Positions 15,523 to 23,018 of a stretch of 25,496 nt of DNA are shown piece by piece; within the stretch, counting starts at the first letter, position 1, and every line of letters starts with the position of its first letter. Below the pieces are notes generated by a model, which saw nothing but the letters and a program-made list of their open reading frames with translations, was not told where the DNA came from and did not search any database. This DNA is from Endobugula sp047636495 (GTDB lineage Bacteria > Pseudomonadota > Gammaproteobacteria > Pseudomonadales > Cellvibrionaceae): assembly GCA_047636495.1 (NCBI GenBank), contig JBLILH010000037.1:1-25496 (forward strand). Reading direction: 5' to 3'. Both the position numbers and the translations under genes were made by a program.

Positions 15523-15823
15523 AGTCGTCTCTTATGTCTATGATTCTTCATCGCGTCCTTAATTTTGGCCGAAACGCGATATGCAGAAAAATCGCTGTAG
15601 TGATCTGAGGCTGAAATTTAGAAGCTTGAATAAAACCGTCAAAAACTTTGTGGGTAATGGGCGAGGAAGCAGGCTCATATGCTGACAGCCGAAATCAAAA
15701 AGGGCTATAAAAAATGTAACGGCGCTGTCTAGACTCATCGGTTTATGCTAATAAATTTATAGTCGTTAATTGGCCCCGATGGTATCAGTTAACGTAGATT
15801 GTAAGGGCTAATTGCTCAAACAG
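15523..15823. other. Intergenic region with no recognisable gene
   Basis: Between the two minus-strand genes I see no credible open frame. The stretch around 15570-15735 has scattered stop codons in all frames and no obvious repeat or RNA gene. It must contain the promoter of the YgjP-like gene, but no clear boxes stand out. Confidence 0.4.
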
Positions 15824-16162
15824 TTACATGCCATAGTGGGCATCAACCAACCCACCTACAGTAACCTCACTTACCATACTGTGATTAATCAGCATAGTTT
15901 CTATGGCTCCACGGTCTTCTTCTGTAGCGTCACCGTAACGATCTGCCGATGTCACCCGACCCGTAAATATGTCTTCACGCCCTTCAAGATCGATATACAG
16001 GTGCCTAGCATTCACTAACATTGCGAACTCCCTAAAAAACACCTCATAATCGGTAGGCGAATCAACATTCACTCGACACTCAAAACTAAAGCCGATGATA
16101 GCAAATTCATCAAGATGTAATTTTTTACGTAGCCGTTTACTTCTTTCTATATTGTCTGGCAT
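15824..16162 (-). CDS. yggL: YggL-type (DUF469) ribosome-associated protein
   Basis: From the ATG at 16162 (GGAGGG six nt upstream; an in-frame ATG 12 bp earlier has no such site) the protein has 112 residues. The opening RSKRLRKKLHLDEFAIIGFS matches the R-x-RRLRKKMHIDEFQELGFS start of E. coli YggL. Its ending, with EEDRGAIETMLINHSMVSEV, fits the family's C-terminal helix and strand. YggL binds the 50S ribosomal subunit; its detailed role is not settled. The middle is less conserved than usual. It is minus-strand and convergent with nothing; its promoter region (16163-16380) is shared divergently with the DUF2986 gene and contains the 13-bp inverted repeat at 16275-16309. Confidence 0.88.
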   Translation of the reverse strand: MPDNIERSKRLRKKLHLDEFAIIGFSFECRVNVDSPTDYEVFFREFAMLVNARHLYIDLEGREDIFTGRVTSADRYGDATEEDRGAIETMLINHSMVSEVTVGGLVDAHYGM

Positions 16163-16190
16163 GATGCCCTCCACTAAACATTTCGGCGCT

Positions 16191-16210
16191 ATTTAGCACT
16201 ATTTAGCACT
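16191..16210. repeat. 10-bp perfect tandem duplication
   Basis: ATTTAGCACT occurs twice in tandem at 16191-16200 and 16201-16210, within the divergent yggL/DUF2986 promoter region. Confidence 0.9.
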
Positions 16211-16274
16211 GTTTCCGCCCTGTTGGCGACACCAAGACGCTCACCAACGAGCTAATGCCGCTATTACGTTATTT

Positions 16275-16309
16275 CTATTGATAGAGGCCAATCGACCCTC
16301 TATCAATAG
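16275..16309. promoter_or_regulatory. 13-bp perfect inverted repeat in a divergent promoter region
   Basis: CTATTGATAGAGG at 16275-16287 is repeated in perfect inverse at 16297-16309, with a 9-bp loop. No T tract follows on either strand, so a terminator is less likely than an operator or structured leader. A second, smaller inverted repeat CTATTTA/TAAATAG with a CGAA loop lies at 16334-16351, just before the small downstream gene. Confidence 0.5.
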
Positions 16310-16379
16310 GTACTGACTATAAACAGGTAGTCCCTATTTACGAATAAATAGTCCCGTTTGATCCATAGATGATACCTTT

Positions 16380-16547
16380 ATGAACAGACAAAAGAAAATC
16401 AGACAAAAACTCCTCAAAAGGGCCAAGGCTGCTAATGTAAAAACGAGCCCTAAAAAAGCGTCTGGCTATATCGCTAAAGCTGACAGAAAAAACCCGCACA
16501 GCGATATTATGACGCCGCAAGCCCCCCCTGAGACAGATCAAACTTAG
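16380..16547 (+). CDS. DUF2986-type small basic protein
   Basis: A 55-aa lysine/arginine-rich protein opens MNRQKKIRQKLLKRAKAAN and continues with KKASGYIAKADRK, matching my memory of DUF2986 (MNRxKK..., then YISKADR), a short family of marine gammaproteobacteria such as Vibrio and Shewanella. No function is known. No membrane segment is present; the charge suggests nucleic acid or ribosome association (inference). It was probably missed by length cut-offs. Its last 41 bp overlap the 3' end of the Lrp-type gene on the other strand. The ribosome site is weak. Confidence 0.75.
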   Translation: MNRQKKIRQKLLKRAKAANVKTSPKKASGYIAKADRKNPHSDIMTPQAPPETDQT

Positions 16548-16977
16548 TGCAGCGCAAACTGATGAGCGTAGTAAATTTCTTCATGCTCGCTTGGGGATAG
16601 ATGACACGCTCACAAAACGTCTCATATTCAAAAATATCAGCAACATTCACAATAAGCACGAAATCTACTTCACCTGTCACTCTGTAGCACTGTTTTACTT
16701 CTGGCGCCTGATTAACCGCTTCGATTAATTTATCTCCAACAGCAAGGTCATCGGTATCCATTTCGATCTCGACCACCATATTCAGCCGACGGCCAACCGC
16801 ATCGGAAGATACGATAGCAACCACTTTCTCAATCACACCAGCCGCTTTGAGCTTTTGCACGCGTTTTAAGCATGCGGGTGCCGACAAGCCAATTTTTTCA
16901 GCCAAAGACAGGTTCGTTTGATCCGCATTACTTTGCAATTCTTTTAATATGCGAATGTCGATAGCATTAAGTTTCAT
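16507..16977 (-). CDS. Lrp/AsnC-family transcriptional regulator
   Basis: The 156-aa protein begins MKLNAIDIRILKELQSNADQ, continues with a helix-turn-helix (SLAEKIGLSAPACLKRVQKLKAAGVI, about residues 24-49) and ends with a RAM ligand-binding domain (about 65-150, with VKQCYRVTGEVDFVLIV). This is the normal Lrp/AsnC architecture. Such proteins are octameric and respond to amino acids. It is divergent from the Gate-domain membrane protein across an AT-rich 163-208-bp gap, so that gene is its most likely target. The 3' end overlaps the DUF2986 gene antisense. Confidence 0.93.
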   Translation of the reverse strand: MKLNAIDIRILKELQSNADQTNLSLAEKIGLSAPACLKRVQKLKAAGVIEKVVAIVSSDAVGRRLNMVVEIEMDTDDLAVGDKLIEAVNQAPEVKQCYRVTGEVDFVLIVNVADIFEYETFCERVIYPQASMKKFTTLISLRCTKFDLSQGGLAAS

Positions 16978-17185
16978 AAAAAATTCCGCAAAAGTTTATT
17001 ATATTTTGTATGATCCACATAAAAGAAATTATAATTTTATAGTAGACAGATAAAAAGCATTAATTATTTTGTTTTTTTGATAATCTACCCATGTCATATT
17101 TGTCGTTACGAATAACCGCCATCAATAGAAGCCCCCTAACATGCACCACTGCATTTTTAGCAATACCCGCCTACGCTTATCGACA

Positions 17186-18211
17186 ATGTCCTACCAGCTT
17201 GCCGCTGGGCTTAACCGAACCGTGATCGGACGTTGGATTTTGGAGGTGTGGCTGATTTTTTGGAGCTTGCTGAAAATCATGCTACCCGTACTCATTATTG
17301 TTCGATTCATCGAGATAATGGGATGGATTACTCTACTTGGCGAAGCTATTAGCCCGTTAATGATGTGGGTAGGCTTACCCGGTGAAATGGGGCTCGTTTG
17401 GGTCACGGCAATGGCCAGTAATTTATATGCCGGCATGGCGATTTTTTACCAACTGGGCGGCGTAGAACAATTAACCGTTGCCCAAGTCAGCGTTCTGGCA
17501 GGCATGATGCTCATCGCTCACGGACTTCCTATCGAGGCGATGATAGCCAAAGCCGCCGGCGTAAAGCTCTGGTTTACACTACTATTGCGTATTGGCGGCT
17601 CTATGGTATTCGGTTTAATCCTATACCATAGCTATGACAACCTCGACGCGTTACAAGTGCCAATGAGCACCTTATGGCAACCCGAAGCCAGCGCTAACGA
17701 TTGGCTGAGCTGGTTGACGGTTCAAGGTAAAACCCTACTTGCAGCGTTGGTGATGATTGCCGGTTTAACCTTAGCCATCCACTTATTACGCTACTTAGGG
17801 ATTGAAAAAGCCATTCACTATTTACTATCGCCGTTACTGCGCTTATTAGGGATTGGGAAAAAAGCGACCAACATTATCGTTGTAGGGCTAACCCTTGGCT
17901 TATCGTTTGGGGGAGGCATTCTGATTCGCGAAGCGAAATCGGGTGAGATTGATGGCAAAGATGTGTTTTTAACCATCGCATTTCTCGGCTTATGTCACAG
18001 CATTATCGAAGACACTTTATTGATGTTGCTTTTGGGTGCCGATTTATCAGCCGTTTTATGGGCACGGCTGGTCTTTAGTATCATCTTCATCGCATTACTT
18101 GCGCGAGGGCTTAATGCCTTACCGGCTAGTCAATATGCGTGGCTTTATCAATCGACCGCACCCGTGACGACATCGACGGTCAAGCCCACCACAAAACCAA
18201 ATATTCACTAA
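17186..18211 (+). CDS. Nucleoside-recognition (Gate) domain membrane protein
   Basis: From the ATG at 17186 the protein has 341 residues; an ATG at 17141 would add 15, mostly polar, and neither has a good ribosome site. I prefer 17186 because homologues start near there. It has about eight to nine membrane helices in two Gate-like halves: PVLIIVRFIEIMGWITLLGE and GLPGEMGLVWVTAMASNLYA in the first, LLRLLGIGKKATNIIVVGLT and GLSFGGGILIREAKSGEI in the second. The Gate family includes nucleoside/H+ transporters and spore-maturation proteins, and transport activity of this branch is unproven. The divergent Lrp-type regulator suggests amino-acid or nitrogen control. The low-complexity C-terminal tail (TAPVTTSTVKPTTKPNIH) is not membrane-embedded. 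Confidence 0.82.
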   Translation: MSYQLAAGLNRTVIGRWILEVWLIFWSLLKIMLPVLIIVRFIEIMGWITLLGEAISPLMMWVGLPGEMGLVWVTAMASNLYAGMAIFYQLGGVEQLTVAQVSVLAGMMLIAHGLPIEAMIAKAAGVKLWFTLLLRIGGSMVFGLILYHSYDNLDALQVPMSTLWQPEASANDWLSWLTVQGKTLLAALVMIAGLTLAIHLLRYLGIEKAIHYLLSPLLRLLGIGKKATNIIVVGLTLGLSFGGGILIREAKSGEIDGKDVFLTIAFLGLCHSIIEDTLLMLLLGADLSAVLWARLVFSIIFIALLARGLNALPASQYAWLYQSTAPVTTSTVKPTTKPNIH

Positions 18212-18261
18212 AAAAAATATTAACTGATGTGTTAACAATTTCACACTTAGGAGTGTCTAGC

Positions 18262-18681
18262 ATGCAAGTATTTCACCTCGCTTTTCCTATCACTGATATT
18301 AAGGCATCTATCGCGTTTTACACTCATTATTTAGACTGCACACTGGGGCGACAAGCGGAACGCTGGGTAGATCTTAACTTTTTTGGTCATCAACTCAGTT
18401 TACATCTTAGTGATGACGATAAGAGCACAGACATCTGTAGCAATATGGTCGATGGTGACCACATTCATATTCCTCATTTTGGTGCGGTACTAAAAAAAGA
18501 CCAGTGGCAAGCACTGCATGAAAAACTTAAACAGGGGGGTATCGAGTTTCGTCTTGAGCCTAAGGTTCGTTTTTTGGGTGAAGCAGGCGAACAAGGAACC
18601 TTTTTTATAAGAGATCCTTCGGGTAATACGTTAGAATTCAAATATTTTAATAGTGATGCAGATATTTTTGCGATTCCATAA
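18262..18681 (+). CDS. VOC-family (glyoxalase/bleomycin-resistance fold) protein
   Basis: The ATG at 18262 has AGGAG eight nt upstream; an open frame running upstream into the preceding gene is not used. The 139-aa protein is a single VOC domain. Probable metal ligands are H5 (VFHLAF), a histidine in the DHIHIPHFGAVL segment (about residues 68-79) and the glutamate of GNTLEFKYF near the end. The length is that of a simple two-module member. Many are dioxygenases, lyases or isomerases; the substrate is unknown. It lies 50 bp after the Gate gene and 57 bp before the dehydrogenase gene on the same strand, so the three could be cotranscribed. Confidence 0.9.
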   Translation: MQVFHLAFPITDIKASIAFYTHYLDCTLGRQAERWVDLNFFGHQLSLHLSDDDKSTDICSNMVDGDHIHIPHFGAVLKKDQWQALHEKLKQGGIEFRLEPKVRFLGEAGEQGTFFIRDPSGNTLEFKYFNSDADIFAIP

Positions 18682-18738
18682 AAAAATATCCGCAGTGACT
18701 ATTAATCCATAGAATGCAATCCATAAAATGAGTGCAAT

Positions 18739-19674
18739 ATGCATACATCGACACACCAACATATTAATATCGCCTTTCACAGTACTCAGTTTTCCATGAC
18801 TGAATGGCAAGCTGCGTTTGATGCGGTGGCTAGCAATATTCAACTCCATAACATCCACCCTAACAACAGCTCTGGCGGTGACATAAGCCGTATCGAAGTC
18901 TTGCTTCTGTGGAAACCTAGCGTGACCGATTGGAGATCAGCGACCCGGTTACAACATGTTATTTATTTAGGTGCGAGCATAGACAGTGCTGAACAACACC
19001 TTCAGCTACCCGACGACGTAACCGTTCATCGGCTCCACGATGCCGGTATGAAAATCGCCATGTGTGACTATGCCGAATATGCTGTGTTGCATTACCAGCG
19101 ACGCTTCGATATTTTTGCACAGGCTCAAAGACAACAGCAATGGATTAATGATAGAGATTATAAGCAACGCGACGCTATTAACGTATGTGTTTTAGGTTTA
19201 GGTATTTTAGGCGGTGCGATCGCGACACATTTGCAGCAAGTCGGCTATTGCGTGTCAGGTTGGTCAAGAAGTTTTAAAAACATCGACAACATCGACACCT
19301 ATTACGGAGATGACGCATTTAATGACGCCATCGATAAGTGCGATATTGTGATCAACATGTTGCCGCATACGCAACACACCTATCACTTTTTAAATCACCA
19401 AAGGCTATCATTACTTCCCCAAGGCGCCGCCCTCATCTCGCTTTCTCGAGGTGCTATTATTGATACTAGCGCATTGGTTGCGCTGTTAAACAATGAACAT
19501 TTGCGCGGTGCTTTTCTTGATGTTTTTGAAGCAGAGCCGCTGTCTAAAGAAAATCCCCTATGGCATCACCCAAAAGTAACCATAACGCCCCACCAAAGTG
19601 CGCCAACACAGATTACTGAAGCCGCGAAGGAAATTATTTTATTACTCAATAAGACAAGCACTGTTATCGGTTAA
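18739..19674 (+). CDS. ghrA: D-2-hydroxyacid dehydrogenase, GhrA-like glyoxylate/hydroxypyruvate reductase
   Basis: The 311-aa protein is an NAD(P)-dependent D-2-hydroxyacid dehydrogenase. The nucleotide-binding VLGLGILGGAIA (residues 151-162) is followed by WSRS (175-178), whose Arg suggests NADPH preference. Catalytic residues are R237 (LSRGAIID), E266 (DVFEAEPL) and H285 (ITPHQSAPT). Its length matches GhrA (about 312), which reduces glyoxylate and hydroxypyruvate. Hydroxypyruvate can also serve as a transketolase donor, which makes the position just upstream of tkt interesting but not decisive. The symbol is a best match; other GhrA-like enzymes act on other 2-ketoacids. Confidence 0.87.
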   Translation: MHTSTHQHINIAFHSTQFSMTEWQAAFDAVASNIQLHNIHPNNSSGGDISRIEVLLLWKPSVTDWRSATRLQHVIYLGASIDSAEQHLQLPDDVTVHRLHDAGMKIAMCDYAEYAVLHYQRRFDIFAQAQRQQQWINDRDYKQRDAINVCVLGLGILGGAIATHLQQVGYCVSGWSRSFKNIDNIDTYYGDDAFNDAIDKCDIVINMLPHTQHTYHFLNHQRLSLLPQGAALISLSRGAIIDTSALVALLNNEHLRGAFLDVFEAEPLSKENPLWHHPKVTITPHQSAPTQITEAAKEIILLLNKTSTVIG

Positions 19675-19846
19675 GTATTGTCGCTAAACAGCTCGAAAAT
19701 AAGCCAATAGACTCTACTTTCGGCACTACACTATGTTACCCACCCATTAAATATGCGAAAATAGCGCCCTTTTTGGGACGACTAGAGACTCCTCCTACAC
19801 TTACATTCATTTACAGCACGTTTACTTACCTTAGGAACTCTCGTTT

Positions 19847-21850
19847 ATGCCTTCTCGCAACGAACTTGCCAACGCTATTCGCGCACTCAGTATGGATGCG
19901 GTACAACAAGCCAATTCTGGTCACCCTGGGGCACCAATGGGGATGGCGGACATCGCCGAAGTATTGTGGAATGATTACCTGCAGCATAACCCTGCAAACC
20001 CTGAGTGGGTTGATCGTGACCGCTTTGTGCTGTCGAATGGCCACGGCTCTATGTTAATTTATTCGCTACTGCATTTAACGGGCTATGCCCTTCCTATCGA
20101 TGAGATAAAAAACTTCCGTAAGTTGCACTCCAAAACACCAGGCCACCCTGAATACGGTTATGCGCCAGGCGTAGAAACGACCACTGGCCCATTAGGCCAA
20201 GGCATTGGTAACGCGATAGGCATGGCGGCGGCAGAAAAAATACTGGCTGCGCAGTTTAACCGCGAAGGCCATGATGTTGTCGATCACTACACCTACACTT
20301 TTCTCGGTGATGGTTGTTTAATGGAAGGAGTTTCTCACGAAGTCTGTTCACTGGCAGGGACGCTGGGTCTCGGTAAATTAATCGCCTTTTATGATGATAA
20401 TGGTATTTCTATTGACGGTGAAGTAGAAGGTTGGTTTACCGATGATACGCCTAGACGTTTTGAGTCCTACGGCTGGCAAGTTATTGCGAATGTAGACGGC
20501 CACGATAGTAAGGCGATTAAAGCCGCTATTGAAACCGCGCGCGCCGAACCCAACAAGCCAACTATTATCTGTTGCAAAACAGTCATTGGTTTTGGATCGC
20601 CTAACAAGCAAGGCACCGCATCTGTTCACGGTGCAGCACTAGGTGATGCAGAAATCGCGTTAACACGCGAGGCTTTAGGCTGGAAACATGAACCTTTTGT
20701 TATCCCAAAAGATATTTATAAAGGCTGGGACGCCAAAATCACCGGTATTGCAGCTGAAAAAGAATGGAATGCAGAATTTGATGCCTACGCTGCGGCTCAC
20801 CCAACACTAGCGGCTGAATTTACCCGTCGTGTTATTAACAACGAACTACCTGCCGACTTTAGTGAAAAAGCTGATACTTATATTCGTGAATGCCAAGCGA
20901 GCTCAGAAAAAATTGCTTCACGTAAAGCCTCTCAAAACTGCTTAAATCAGTTTGGTCCATTACTGCCTGAGCTATTAGGGGGTTCTGCCGACTTAGCAGG
21001 CTCTAACCTCACATTATGGAAAGGCGCAAAAGGTATTGACGCTGACGATGCCAGCGGCAACTACTTATACTATGGTGTACGTGAGTTCGGCATGAGCGCG
21101 ATGATGAATGGCATCGCCTTACATGGCGGTTTTGTCAACTACGGTGCGACCTTCCTGATGTTTATGGAATATGCCCGCAATGCGGTTCGTATGTCAGCAT
21201 TAATGGGCATACAAAGTATCTTTGTTTATACCCATGATTCTATTGGCCTAGGCGAAGATGGGCCCACTCATCAACCCGTTGAACAGTTAACTTCTTTACG
21301 TTCTACCCCTAACTTACATACGTGGAGACCTTGCGACACCGTTGAAGCGGCCACATGCTGGAAATCTGCTATCGAACGTCGCGATGGTCCAAGCGCCTTA
21401 ATCTTCTCTCGTCAAGGGCTAACCCCTATGGCACGGGACGAAGAGCAAATTACTCATATCGCAAAAGGTGGCTACACCCTTGTAGATTGCGAAGGTGAGC
21501 CAGAGCTCATCTTTATCGCTACCGGCTCAGAAGTAGGACTAGCCGTAAACGCGGCAACAGAGCTGGCACAACGTGGCCATAAAATTCGTGTGGTTTCTAT
21601 GCCTTGCGCCGAAATTTTCAGTGCACAAGACGCCATGTATAAACAAAAAGTACTGCCTATTGAAGTGGGTGCACGTATTGCTATCGAAGCAGCACATGAA
21701 GATTATTGGTATAAGTTTGTGGGCTTTGACGGTCGCATTATCGGTATGAGTAGCTTTGGTGAATCTGCACCGATCGATGATCTAATGGAGCACTTTGGTT
21801 TTACACTCGATAACGTACTCGCCACGGCTGACGATTTATTAGGCGAATAA
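19847..21850 (+). CDS. tkt: Transketolase
   Basis: The 667-aa protein is a full-length transketolase (E. coli TktA has 663). Thiamine-diphosphate domain residues include SGHPGAPMGMADIAEVLW (24-41), LSNGHGSMLIYSLLH (62-76) and the metal/TPP-binding FLGDGCLMEGVSHE with YDDNGISIDG. The second domain shows VREFGMSAMMNGIALHGG and THDSIGLGEDGPTHQPVEQL. It exchanges two-carbon units between ketose and aldose phosphates and produces erythrose 4-phosphate, the substrate of the next gene's product. AGGAA lies about 10 nt before the ATG. It heads the tkt-epd-pgk-fbaA cluster, an arrangement known in Pseudomonas and relatives. Confidence 0.97.
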   Translation: MPSRNELANAIRALSMDAVQQANSGHPGAPMGMADIAEVLWNDYLQHNPANPEWVDRDRFVLSNGHGSMLIYSLLHLTGYALPIDEIKNFRKLHSKTPGHPEYGYAPGVETTTGPLGQGIGNAIGMAAAEKILAAQFNREGHDVVDHYTYTFLGDGCLMEGVSHEVCSLAGTLGLGKLIAFYDDNGISIDGEVEGWFTDDTPRRFESYGWQVIANVDGHDSKAIKAAIETARAEPNKPTIICCKTVIGFGSPNKQGTASVHGAALGDAEIALTREALGWKHEPFVIPKDIYKGWDAKITGIAAEKEWNAEFDAYAAAHPTLAAEFTRRVINNELPADFSEKADTYIRECQASSEKIASRKASQNCLNQFGPLLPELLGGSADLAGSNLTLWKGAKGIDADDASGNYLYYGVREFGMSAMMNGIALHGGFVNYGATFLMFMEYARNAVRMSALMGIQSIFVYTHDSIGLGEDGPTHQPVEQLTSLRSTPNLHTWRPCDTVEAATCWKSAIERRDGPSALIFSRQGLTPMARDEEQITHIAKGGYTLVDCEGEPELIFIATGSEVGLAVNAATELAQRGHKIRVVSMPCAEIFSAQDAMYKQKVLPIEVGARIAIEAAHEDYWYKFVGFDGRIIGMSSFGESAPIDDLMEHFGFTLDNVLATADDLLGE

Positions 21851-21862
21851 TAACATCACTCG

Positions 21863-21911
21863 AACGGGGTCAGATTCATAGGCTTTGATCCCGTTTTGAT
21901 CCATTTTTTTA
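21863..21911 (+). terminator. Terminator- or attenuator-like hairpin between tkt and epd
   Basis: AACGGGGTCA (21863-21872) pairs with TGATCCCGTT (21886-21895) with one G-T pair and a 13-nt loop. A run of seven Ts follows at 21904-21910, just before the epd start. A partly efficient terminator here would set the tkt:epd ratio. It is a single structure seen by eye; no folding was computed. Confidence 0.5.
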
Positions 21912-21935
21912 TTTTCAATGCGCAAAGGCAATGCC

Positions 21936-22994
21936 ATGCTCAACATCGCTATTAATGGTTACGGTCGTATCGGTCGCTGTGTGCTACGTGCGTTTTATGA
22001 ATCTGCGTTAAGTGATCATATCTGCATCGTTGCCATTAACGAATTAGCCGACAGTAAGACCATTGCTCATTTAACAAAATACGATTCGACTCATGGAAAA
22101 TTTTCAGGTGATGTCGCATTAGACGGCGACGTTCTCACCGTCAATGGCGATAAAATTCGCATCTTCCACGAAAAAGCCATTGCCCCCTTACCCTGGAACA
22201 CATTGAACGTAGATGTCGTTTTAGAGTGTACGGGCGCATTTAGTGATCGCCTGACGGCTCAGCAACATATTACTGCGGGCGCAAAAAAAGTCTTATTTTC
22301 TCAACCTGCCGAGAGCGATGTCGATGCCACGATTGTGTACGGTATTAACGAACACACATTAGAAAAGCATCACACTATTATTTCTAACGCCTCTTGTACG
22401 ACCAACTGTATTGTTCCTGTTATTCATGCCCTTAATCAAGCCTTTGGCGTAGATAGCGGGGTGATCACCACCATTCACTCGGCGATGAATGATCAACCGG
22501 TTATCGACGCGTATCACAATACTGATTTGCGAAAAACTCGCGGGGCGTACCAGTCAATTATTCCCGTTGAAACCGGCTTAGCGAAAGGCATTGATCGCTT
22601 AATGCCCGAGCTAGCAGGACGTTTTCAAGCACAGGCTATGCGCGTACCTACAGCCAATGTATCGGCGATGGATCTTTCCATTGTGATAAGCCAAGCGGTC
22701 ACGACTGCCGATATTAATAATACGTTGAAAGCTGCTTCAGAACAAATGCCTGCTATTTTAGGCTATACCGAAGAGCCACTGGCATCATGTGATTTTAACC
22801 ACGACACGCGCTCGGGTATAGTCGATGCTAACCAAACACGTGTGGCTGGCGGCACGGTCCTGTCTGACGGTGTCCCTGTCACTAAAGGTACATTAGTGAA
22901 AGTACTTACTTGGTTTGACAACGAATGGGGGTTTGCTAACCGCATGCTCGACGTAGTCAAACAACTAGCCAAGCAACAAGCTAATCAACATTAA
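21936..22994 (+). CDS. epd: D-erythrose-4-phosphate dehydrogenase
   Basis: Start chosen at 21936: AAAGG lies eight nt upstream and MLNIAINGYGRIGR is the normal N-terminus, while an ATG 18 bp earlier has no site. The 352-aa protein belongs to the GAPDH superfamily, with Rossmann GYGRIGR at residues 8-14. It resembles Epd more than GapA: AINELADSKTIAHLTKYDST, active-site SNASCTTNCIVPVI (Cys is the nucleophile), TTIHSAMNDQPVIDAYH, and the family-typical CDFNHDTRSGIVDANQTRV. Epd oxidises erythrose 4-phosphate to 4-phosphoerythronate for pyridoxal 5'-phosphate synthesis. A short insertion (VLSDGVPVTKGT) near the end lengthens the loop before VLTWFDNEWGF relative to E. coli Epd as I remember it. 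It could retain GAPDH activity, so a gapA-like role cannot be excluded. Confidence 0.88.
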   Translation: MLNIAINGYGRIGRCVLRAFYESALSDHICIVAINELADSKTIAHLTKYDSTHGKFSGDVALDGDVLTVNGDKIRIFHEKAIAPLPWNTLNVDVVLECTGAFSDRLTAQQHITAGAKKVLFSQPAESDVDATIVYGINEHTLEKHHTIISNASCTTNCIVPVIHALNQAFGVDSGVITTIHSAMNDQPVIDAYHNTDLRKTRGAYQSIIPVETGLAKGIDRLMPELAGRFQAQAMRVPTANVSAMDLSIVISQAVTTADINNTLKAASEQMPAILGYTEEPLASCDFNHDTRSGIVDANQTRVAGGTVLSDGVPVTKGTLVKVLTWFDNEWGFANRMLDVVKQLAKQQANQH

Positions 22995-23018
22995 AAAAAT
23001 AGGAAATAAGACCCCACG

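Noticed and set aside
18139..18261. Upstream extension of the VOC gene
   Set aside because: It overlaps the preceding gene, has no VOC-like residues, and a good ribosome site precedes the internal ATG at 18262.
21936..22994. Calling this gene gapA
   Set aside because: AINELAD, SNASCTTNCIVPV and CDFNHDTRSGIVD are Epd-like rather than GapA-like, and the gene order tkt-epd-pgk-fba supports Epd, though residual GAPDH activity is possible.
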